A stretch of 64,000 nucleotides of DNA, taken from contig OZ199838.1 in the NCBI GenBank assembly GCA_964304625.1, forward strand, positions 8,866,001-8,930,000. Direction: 5' to 3'. The position numbers and the translations under genes are program-made. Positions within the stretch are counted from its first letter, which is position 1. Every line of letters begins with the position of its first letter. Below, one piece after another: positions 56,852 through 64,000 of the stretch. This stretch comes from Kudoa neothunni. Lineage: Eukaryota > Cnidaria. The notes under the pieces were generated by a model. The model worked only from the letters and a program-made list of their open reading frames with translations. It did not search any database and was not told the DNA's origin.

Positions 56852-57604
56852 ATGGAGAAACGCACTTCAGGTATGTCGATTCTTTCTCCCAATATTCACA
56901 TAATAATTATTTTTGAGGCTATTTTCTTGATTTTTTAAATTGAAAATATTTTTATTTCAATTTAGATCGCATAAAAGAACAATACAAAAGTGTTGTTGAT
57001 GAAGAAACATTAAAAAAACAAGCATTACTCCATGTTGCCTATTTAGAAAGCGATTTCGGTGGGAGTAATAATTCGAAATTTAACAATGAAAAGGTCCGTG
57101 TCATGAAGCTGGATGATAATAATGAGCAGTCCGCCAACAAACGAAAACAACGCAAGACCATAATGAAGAAGGAAAGCTTTAAACTGGTATCAAATTGAGT
57201 TTGATAATTTAAAACATTTTATTTAGAGAGTCAGAAGAAATTTCCCAGCATTAATAGAACAAGCTGTATACTTATTTTAATACTAGGTCAACAATATATT
57301 CTTTGTCTAGAAACAAGAAGCTAATGATAATCAATTAGCATATTTTTCTATTGTTTCTCCTCCATCAATGTATCCAAAAAGAAAATTCTGCTCAATTTGT
57401 GGGTAACTAAATAGCTTAATCGAATTGTTGCATTTTTAATTATGATGCTGTTTATATTGACAGATTCCCTTCAAGTTACAAATGTGCATCGTGCATGGCT
57501 AACTTTTGCAGTTTATCTTGCAACGACACACATCAGTCCACTAGGTGAAAAATGTTGTTTAGGTTTGTCTAACTTTTTATAGGTGTAATAAATGGGTTGT
57601 GTAA
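56852..57604 (+). CDS. ZNHIT1: Zinc finger HIT domain protein 1 (ZNHIT1/VPS71-like), six exons
   Basis: Exons 56852-56870, 56966-57186, 57227-57265, 57311-57402, 57464-57544 and 57583-57604, joined by GT-AG introns of 95, 40, 45, 61 and 38 nt. The frame is open throughout, 157 residues against 154 in human. It starts MEKRTS, has a basic KRKQRKTIMKKESFKLR then RRNFPALIEQ (conserved in the family), and a C-terminal HIT zinc finger: FCSICGF, YKCASC, NFCSLSC, THQSTRC, ending TRCNKWVV as in human TRCLKWTV. The last Cys and tail come from the 22-nt final exon. ZNHIT1 is a subunit of the nuclear SRCAP/SWR1 complex that exchanges H2A.Z. Identification is secure. Confidence 0.92.
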
Positions 57605-57782
57605 TGTTAACTGAGATGGATATAAATATTTTTGTATACTTATTGATTTCCTTCGTTTCATTATTTTTCGCGCAATATGGATTCTTATTTTTTGGCGCAG
57701 GTAATTATTCGTTAACTTAAAATGTCTTAATTCTTAAGCAGTTAATGTTTCAGTAGCTGGAGAAACGCAAAAATTAGCTTAG
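57604..57782 (+). CDS. possible small membrane protein after ZNHIT1
   Basis: ATG at 57604-57606 overlaps the ZNHIT1 stop by one base. With a 53-nt GT-AG intron (57701-57753) it gives 41 residues: a hydrophobic segment INIFVYLLISFVSLFFAQYG then FLFFGAVAGETQKLA. It has one predicted membrane helix and no recognised family. It could equally be ZNHIT1 3' untranslated sequence with a chance ORF. Confidence 0.25.
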
Positions 57783-57829
57783 ATATTCTACAATGAGTAC
57801 TGGTGTCTTAAACTGAGTTTCTACTATTC

Positions 57830-58158
57830 CAATGGTTTTCAACCGGGGTTCCACGGCAGGAATACATACGAAAATTTTTTATTGGCATCGAAATTTATAT
57901 ATATATATATATATATATGTTGCCGATATGTTTAGCAAAGTCGAATGTGAACAACTTTGTCCTTTTAAATTAAGTATTATTCTCATAACATATACCTAAA
58001 TTTAGAATAATTTTAATAATCAAGATTTTGCTATCGTTTCGTATTTTTTCCTTTACAAATTTTCTGCATAGCAAACATTTTGCGATATCAGGGATCGTGT
58101 TGTTCTGGCGCATTTGCTTCAACACTTAACACGAGGACAAAAAGGTTGAAAACCACTA
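57830..58158. mobile_element. hAT-type MITE
   Basis: Inverted ends CAATGGTTTTCAACC (57830) and GGTTGAAAACCACTA (58158), flanked by TACTATTC and TTCTATTC, an 8-bp target duplication with one mismatch, as for hAT. No coding capacity. Contains a TA dinucleotide run at about 57896-57917. Confidence 0.8.
57896..57917. repeat. (TA)n microsatellite
   Basis: Uninterrupted run of about eleven TA units inside the hAT-type MITE. Confidence 0.9.
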
Positions 58159-58393
58159 TTCTATTCACTAAATAATAATATTTGTTTGTGAGGCTTAAGA
58201 TTGTTATCTCAACTCAAAGGTAATTCAATAATCGAAAGGCACTTCTCGCGTTCCGGATAGTTGCCAAACCTTTTGAAGTATTCGAATCGAAAATCTTCAG
58301 ATGTAAAATAGGTTCCATTTTCCCCCCAGATTTTAATTTTAATTTTTTGTTAATGTAGATAATTTCTTTCGTTGTTTTGATTTTTAATAAAAA
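58159..58393. other. spacer
   Basis: Nothing assigned. The TTGCCAAACCTTTTGAAGTATTCGAATCG stretch (58261) has no recognised relative here. Confidence 0.3.
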
Positions 58394-60296
58394 CTAGTGC
58401 AAAAGCCCCGCTTCGCGAAGACTTCCTTGCCCAGCCAAGTAGGCTAATACCTGGCGCAGACTAAAGCCTTTTTGATTTTTAAGTAAATAGCGTTAATTCA
58501 CAGTTTTGATGGCATTCTGATGGAAAATTTTAACTTTTATTTTTGAATGGAGAAATTCTACGTAAGATTTAATCTAATTAGCACGTTAAACCCTGTAAAT
58601 ATTATTTTTCTATTTTAATTGTTGCATTTTAAAGCTTGCCATTCTTTTTGCAATATGATGATTTAGAAAAACAAAATTATGTGCACACTTTCCATTCAAA
58701 TATAAATAGAGGTATGGAGAGAAATTAATGAGTAATTTGAATTTTCTATTACAAATTATTGGCCAAAACTATGATGACCTTAATTTTAAGAGAAATGTAA
58801 TTAGCGATTAAAGTTCAGTTATTTATGAAACAAAATCATTATGTAACTTAAATAGGACCTTCAGTTCTTTTCAAAATTTTGCGATAAAAATTAATTCTTC
58901 TAGTTATAAAATTTATTATTAGACTAAAAACAACAAGAAAAATAAAATCGACCTAAGATGTCTCCGAAGTATAAATATTAATTGTTACTCCTTTTTCCGC
59001 AATTTTATAATGATGCCAATGATGTTATAACAAGCTGTGAGCGGTAACCTACGTATTCACTATTGTAATAAAATTTCCCGATTTATAAATAAATCCAACC
59101 TTGCTTTTTATCAAGACTACATACTGGTTAAAAAATCTACACATTTAATTACCAATATACGATTAAATCAAAAATGTAAAGGTGTCTTTGGTTTCAAAAA
59201 TTACAATAATGCTTAAACATCAACCGGTTTTCTCGAGGGAACGCATCCTTTTAAAAATTAACGTACTGTTTGATTTCCCTAAAAAAATTTCTCCGTATTG
59301 AACTATTCCTAGATTAACAAAAACTTTGTGAAAATATCGGGTAGATCAAATAGACCAATAATTTCTTATTAACTTACATGGCACATATTGAGAAGGGACT
59401 GTGTTTTATGCAACTTTTATATCATAATAAATTAATGCGAACCTAAAGAAAATAATATATTGATTTGAATATTAACCTTAAGGTCTGGGGTAAGGAATAA
59501 TTACGTTACTAAGAACTTAAACTTTATATAAAAAATTATCTCATTAAATATAAAAACTTATCGAAAAGACGAATATAGTTTCAATCTCAATCGATATATT
59601 TGATAAAGAGAAATGTTCACATCTCAGGAATTTAAATGGAGCACAACTTTAATTTAAGCAGTTATTAGAAAAATTATATCATTTGAAAACATTAAACACA
59701 TTTTACATCGTTTTTAGAATGCGTGTAGAGACCCAAATTATTCCAACACGGCAACAACTTTAATCTCAAATGATGTGTTTCATTCAAAATGATCATAATC
59801 TATTTTGCTAAACTAAATCCTTAACGCTCAAAATGAGAAAACACATACCAAATAACTTGTTTTTGCTTCAAATTTTAAGGGAAATGAGATAACCCTTGTA
59901 AATGTGACGTTAATAGTTTTATTTGTCTTAAACGTACTCCGAACAGACATATGTAAAATTGTTAGAACATTCTATACCATAATTAAGAGACTCTTTTTCT
60001 ATATAATGAGTAAAAGTTCATTTTAATTGGTTATCAATCAGAGGTAAACAAATATCAATATTATTCAGGTACTTTTAATCTGCTATTTGTGAAGACAACC
60101 AGAAAATTCCTTACTTCGGACGGTGTTATTGACTATATTTATACTTCTAAGTAAATGATCGATTTTTATTAATGGTTTTATGTATTCAAATACAAACTTA
60201 CAACTATATTTAAAGAAAGTTTCTCCGTGGCACATGTGTACTGCTGCAAACTGACGCACACACTGACAGACATAACAACTTTGTTATGTATATAGA
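58394..60296 (-). mobile_element. non-autonomous Helitron, copy 2
   Basis: Reverse-orientation copy of 8306-9921. On the minus strand it begins TCTATATACATAAC (60296) and ends CTAG (58394-58397), with the same AAGCGGGGCTTTTGCAC region before the end, between A and T. It is longer than copy 1, mainly by a segment around 59500-59780, so one copy has gained or lost about 290 bp. No transposase ORF. Confidence 0.8.
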
Positions 60297-60984
60297 TTAA
60301 ACGACTTTATATTAATTTCTGTCATTTTTTCGCACGTGTATTTGTGTAAAACCTATTTAATGTTTCGGTCACTTTGTTGAATAGGGTTTATTATAATTAT
60401 CCTTAACGTATAATATATTTATTCAAAATAGTTATTTTTATTTTAATAAATGTTTTAATTAGATTAATGTATTAAATATAAATCAAATTGAATGAAATGA
60501 CTAAAACTGACCACCGCGCGTGTCAAAAAACAACCCCTTAGCTCGGAAACCAAATTCATATCTACTTTAAGTTTTTATATCGGTTTAGCTCAGGCATGTG
60601 GTGTCAGGGTAAGTAGTACCTACCCGAGAGTACAAAACAACAACAAAAATTTTCTTATAAAAATAGTTTTTATTTAATTTAACATGTCTTCTTATTTTAC
60701 ATAAAATAAAAAGTTTGATAATTCTTTGACAGCATCAACACGAACTAGCACCTGTCGCATGCGCCAGTTAACACACGGCGTTTTATTTGCCTCTGGAAGC
60801 AAAATTTTCGCTGCCACTCGAATACTTTCGGCTCAATATTCCAAATTAATGAATTTTATATCTTTTATTTATAGGTGCATTAGACATTACACTTCACGGG
60901 GTAAATAATTTTTTAATGATTAAACTCTAATCGTTAATCCCTGTTTTGTTTACTTTAAAAATAGTTGTAGGAAGAAGAAATAAA
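60297..60984. other. spacer
   Basis: A GC-richer piece at 60593-60632 resembles part of the dispersed repeat at 10.6 and 18.5 kb. The string GGAAACCAAATTCATATCTACTTTAAG (60546) resembles 24396-24420 beside MULE B. A short plus-strand reading near 60730-60900 is not supported as a gene. Confidence 0.3.
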
Positions 60985-61150
60985 AATTACAACAAAAGAT
61001 AGATCAAATTACCAGAACATTCCAAACTATCTGGTACAACAAATAACAAATCGACTTTTTTGTTTTGCACGAATGCTTTTCTCAGCATCCCGCGAAAGTG
61101 TTTGGGTGAATGAAGGGTATTGTGGCTGAAAAAATTTTTGACGGCTTCCA
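60985..61150 (+). pseudogene. hAT (ZMYM1-like) N-terminal fragment
   Basis: Plus-strand remnant with RLFCFARMLFSASRESVWVNEG, corresponding to LFCFPRLPFLVTSESVWIKEG of the hAT at 13.7 kb, the TTF-type zinc-finger region. Flanked by stops; no catalytic part. Confidence 0.6.
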
Positions 61151-61255
61151 GACTCACGATAATCTAATACTGGGGTAAAATCATTGAGTGCTTACCTCAA
61201 GAAAATATCCACTCCACGTGCCTGACATGTGCGTAATATGGCCCCAGGTTGGGAA

Positions 61256-61540
61256 ACACTGCTCTGGGTCATTATTGATAATATTTTGATTATCCGTTCG
61301 TCTAGGTATGGGTTTTGGAGACCAGATTAAAGATTTGTCTTTTAAAATATAAGAAATGGAACTTATACTATTTTTATCCATTTGGATGCATTCTTTTGTA
61401 ATGTCAACATCATCTATATATAGAAATATAATGCGAGATCCTTCAAAATTGAAATTACTCAATAATTTAGCATTAAAAAATTCAGATTCTCTTTCTGTCT
61501 GCAATAACTTTTCAATTTCACTTTAAAATATACTTTCTGC
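61256..61540 (-). pseudogene. piggyBac N-terminal fragment PB4
   Basis: Minus-strand open stretch with LIWSPKPIPRRTDNQNIINN, resembling the region just before the catalytic core of piggyBac transposases. It stops abruptly at a hAT-like end (CAGTGTTTCCCAACCTGGGGCC read on the minus strand from 61257), so the gene was probably interrupted by a hAT-type insertion on its left. The core is not found. Confidence 0.5.
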
Positions 61541-62190
61541 ATCAGAGGTTATTATTGCTGGACAATACAATGTGCTGGGAAAATCCGGTTAGTATTAATA
61601 TTTGGGATTAAAAATGGTTAATTTTGTTATTTGTGTACTTAATAATAAGCTCGCGTGTATCTCCAATACCTTAATATGAGCGAATAAATTTTGAATATGA
61701 TACAAAATGATAGAAGTCAATTTTTTATGAATTTACGTGAAATCCGGTGTAAAACTGATTATAATTGGCGAATTCAATGCCAGTTTTATTCGGAAATAGG
61801 CTCGTGGAGCCCAGGGTTAGAAATTATAATTGTATCTCGCCTTTGGTGATCATCTACTGTAGATACTTTTATTTGAAATAAAACTTAGCGCCATGCTTAA
61901 AAATATCCATTTAAAGATTTCTCATAGTGAAATCAACTAAGGTTATATTTCAATTTTTTGGAATGTACAATAATTTTTTGCAATAATGTGACCATTCAAA
62001 AATAAGGGCGAAAAAACGGGGAAAAATCTGGCACTAGATCTCATCGTTTTTGGAAGAGATATTTATTAAAATTCTTATAAAGTTTGTAAATTGAAGATTA
62101 TACCGAGTCAAACTTTATAGTAAGATTAAAGCTAAATTGGTTGATAACTTTAATTCAATTTCAAACCACAACTTAAATCAAACCGGCTTA
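61541..62190. other. spacer upstream of CX9C genes
   Basis: AT-rich; GTGGAGCCCAGGG at 61811 is an isolated GC-rich string. Nothing else assigned. Confidence 0.35.
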
Positions 62191-62556
62191 ATGATAGGGG
62201 TTGACACGCAAGCGCAAATATTAAAAATGCAAAGAGATAAAAGGGTCTCGCTAAGACCATTCGTCCAGGAGATGGAATATGAAAATCGCATAAAACCTAC
62301 TGGATGTTTACCGTTGTATTACGATGTTAAAGTAACTATTTAGAGGTACTTTTGTTTTATATGCGCCAAGAAATGTCTCAGCATAACCGGAAACACAAAA
62401 CAATGTACTGAAGTCTACAAAAAATTCAATATATGCCTACAAGAGCATAGTATGAAACATAGCAAGGAAAAAATGAAGCATATTGAAGAAGTGAAAAGAA
62501 AAAATAAAGAGATATTGGAGAAAAACGCGAAACAACCAGACAAAGTCGATTCATAA
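62191..62556 (+). CDS. CMC1-like twin CX9C protein a
   Basis: Two exons, 62191-62331 and 62371-62556, with a 39-nt GT-AG intron; 108 residues against about 106 in human CMC1. The splice creates a textbook twin CX9C fold: C-LPLYYDVKK-C, spacer LSITGNTKQ, C-TEVYKKFNI-C, followed by LQEH and a long Lys/Glu-rich helix (KEKMKHIEEVKRKNKE). The intron falls just before the ninth residue of the first CX9C. The start MIGVDTQAQ...MQRDKR corresponds to the DP...VEKD start of CMC1; the frame is open further up to 62137. Such proteins are imported into the mitochondrial intermembrane space by MIA40 and CMC1 helps COX1 assembly. First of a tandem trio. Confidence 0.72.
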
Positions 62557-63407
62557 TTTTTCGGTTAATAATTTTACTGTAGAATATTTTTATGTGAAAT
62601 TTTTTTTTATTAATTTTCTAGTTTTTTAACTTATGATTCACATCGAATGTCTTAATTTTTAGAAAATATTGCATGTATATAATCCGTCAAAAATTTATAT
62701 TAGAGCTGATAAATTTTAATTAATTGAAATGGTTGTGTAAATAATTAAAATGGCGTCAACTGATAACGTGTTTTTAACTGAACCATTTATCGCGCTATAA
62801 TGAGGGAGTTTCATTAATAAAATTAGAAATAAGTTAGACATCTATATGATCTAACCCAATGCTTCCCAACATAGGAGTGACGTCCCACCGGTGGGTGTGG
62901 ATAAATTTTGGTAGGGTATAAAAATTTTTGAACGTTTAGTGAGTTACTCTGGTGGGACGCGGAAAATTCTGAGCATTTATGTGGCATGGATCATGATGAG
63001 ATAATTGGGGGGTTTGATGCACATTGAAATCAATGCGACGATTTTTTATCTCGCTTATTTTTATGTGATTATTAATACCATAAAACAGTGATTAATTATC
63101 TTACAGGAAATGGCTCCTGGTGCGATAAATAATATTCGGGTGACATTAGTTTTGATTGTATTCAATTATTTCTGCCCTTAAGAGCGAAGTGGTGGGTCAG
63201 AAGTAATCAAATATAGCAGACCCTACAAAATTAAATCTATAAACAGTTTGAAGGTAAAGATTGCGGAGATTAAAAAATTTCAGTGCCAATGGTCTGTGCC
63301 CTGGTTCAAATTGCGTAAAATGCGCGAGCAATGTTTAAGCTTGACCATTTAGATTTCATATCTAGAGAACTTATCTAAAAGTTCTAAATACTATTTTGTA
63401 CTTACGA
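62557..63407. other. spacer between CX9C genes
   Basis: Contains a hAT-like end (CAATGCTTCCCAACATAGGAGTGACGTCCC near 62866) with adjoining GC-richer sequence to about 62985. No gene seen. Confidence 0.35.
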
Positions 63408-63700
63408 ATGCCAACATTAAGCCCACCCATGTTGGTTATTGGTCAGCAGATTTTAACTCATTCCTATAACCATGAGACACCTTGCTACGTTGAAGCACTC
63501 ATGTATCATGTAACATATTATAGCGTCGTAATATTTGCTATGAACAATGACAAAACTTTTAGGAATGCATCACACATTCAACAACCAAAAGCAAGTGTAA
63601 AGATTTGTTGGTAACATATCAAAAATGCTATCACGACGAGATTCGTAAAAATATTGCAAAAAATAAAGAGAAAATGAAATTAAAGAGACAGAAAACATAA
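63408..63700 (+). CDS. CMC1-like twin CX9C protein b
   Basis: Exons 63408-63509 and 63563-63700, with a 53-nt GT-AG intron at the same position and phase as in copy a. The spliced protein has C-YVEALMYHE-C, spacer ITHSTTKSK (nine residues, as in copy a), C-KDLLVTYQK-C and a basic tail ending NKEKMKLKRQKT. The N-terminus before the first Cys (MPTLSPPMLVIGQQ...) is less conserved and lacks the DP...KD block, so an upstream exon may be missing or the start uncertain; 79 residues as annotated. Presumed intermembrane-space protein with two disulfides. Confidence 0.65.
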
Positions 63701-63824
63701 TTTTTTGTATTTTTAAAGGGCGTTTTTGTTGCTGCATTAATTTTCAAAAATAACTGCGCAAGCATAAACAATTTTAAATGTGGAGTACGACATTGTCCGA
63801 GTGCGTACATCGTACATTTGAAGC

Positions 63825-64000
63825 ATGAATCCTGTGGATCCAAATCTTCTACAAATCACCAAAGATAGATATGTTGCACTTATCAACGAATGTGGCTGCA
63901 CAAAAATATACGAAGAGTTGCTGCAACACCACAAAAAAGGGAAAAACTGTGATATACTGGCAAACAAAATTGGCGAATGCGTAAAGAAAGATCTAATGTC
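63825..64000 (+). CDS. CMC1-like CX9C protein c (runs off window)
   Basis: ATG 63825 opens a frame that continues past base 64000. MNPVDPNLLQITKDRYVAL matches the DP...VEKDVL start of CMC1 better than its neighbours. It is followed by ECGCTKIYEELLQHHKK, where the first motif would be CX9H rather than CX9C, then C-DILANKIGE-C and VKKDLM. Spacing between the two motifs is shorter than in copies a and b. No intron is visible so far. Third member of the tandem group. Confidence 0.6.
   Translation, partial: MNPVDPNLLQITKDRYVALINECGCTKIYEELLQHHKKGKNCDILANKIGECVKKDLM

Noticed and set aside
63396-63614. 72-codon unspliced ORF ending KASVKICW
   Set aside because: Removing the 53-nt intron gives a better supported twin-CX9C protein with a conserved intron position.
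1-64000. CRISPR arrays, bacterial operons or ribosome binding sites
   Set aside because: Short GT-AG introns and metazoan-type genes show eukaryotic DNA; no regularly spaced repeats were seen.

Overview
The window reads as a nuclear segment of an AT-rich animal genome. Evidence: spliced genes with very short GT-AG introns (mostly 38-60 nt), general eukaryotic housekeeping genes (TFIIE-beta, the HIT zinc-finger protein ZNHIT1, CMC1-type twin-CX9C mitochondrial proteins, an AGPAT/LCLAT-type acyltransferase), seven-transmembrane receptors, and dense DNA transposons of the MULE, piggyBac, hAT, Merlin/IS1595, Tc1/mariner and Helitron groups. No retroelement could be assigned. Tiny introns, low GC and many Merlin/MULE/piggyBac copies would fit a parasitic cnidarian (Myxozoa) or another compact metazoan. 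This placement is inference; the sequence does not prove it.

Layout. 1-5 kb: decayed MULE, two deleted piggyBac-type elements, one carrying a GC-rich tRNA-like SINE. 5.6-7.5 kb: a receptor gene with one frameshift, inside a block that recurs at 22.0-23.8 kb with an intact receptor. 8.3-9.9 kb: non-autonomous Helitron, present again in inverted orientation at 58.4-60.3 kb. 11.1-17.9 kb: a hAT transposon split by two piggyBac insertions. 18.9-21.8 kb: a Merlin, a Helitron 3' end and a Tc1-like pseudogene. 24.4-28.6 kb: MULE whose gene carries a SWIM finger and a C-terminal PHD finger. 29.5-31.6 kb: a complete ten-exon acyltransferase. 31.8-34.1 kb: a TA-flanked element with a nested Merlin, abutting remains of a choline/ethanolamine kinase-like gene. 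36.1-37.1 kb: a third, intact receptor. 39.6-44.7 kb: piggyBac gene split by a hAT-type element and an internally deleted MULE. 45.2-49.0 kb: another MULE with a perfect 9-bp target duplication. 50.4-51.4 kb: TFIIE-beta. 52.2-55.2 kb: an unassigned spliced gene whose 5' end is copied in inverted orientation around a Merlin pseudogene. 56.9-57.6 kb: ZNHIT1. 62.2-64.0 kb: three tandem CX9C genes, the last running off the window.

Functionally the host genes cover transcription initiation (TFIIE-beta), H2A.Z exchange (ZNHIT1), cytochrome oxidase biogenesis (CMC1-like), phospholipid acyl remodelling and head-group phosphorylation (acyltransferase, kinase remnant), and signalling (three related receptors). 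They are separate transcription units; no operon is evident. Most remaining sequence is transposon debris or AT-rich spacer.
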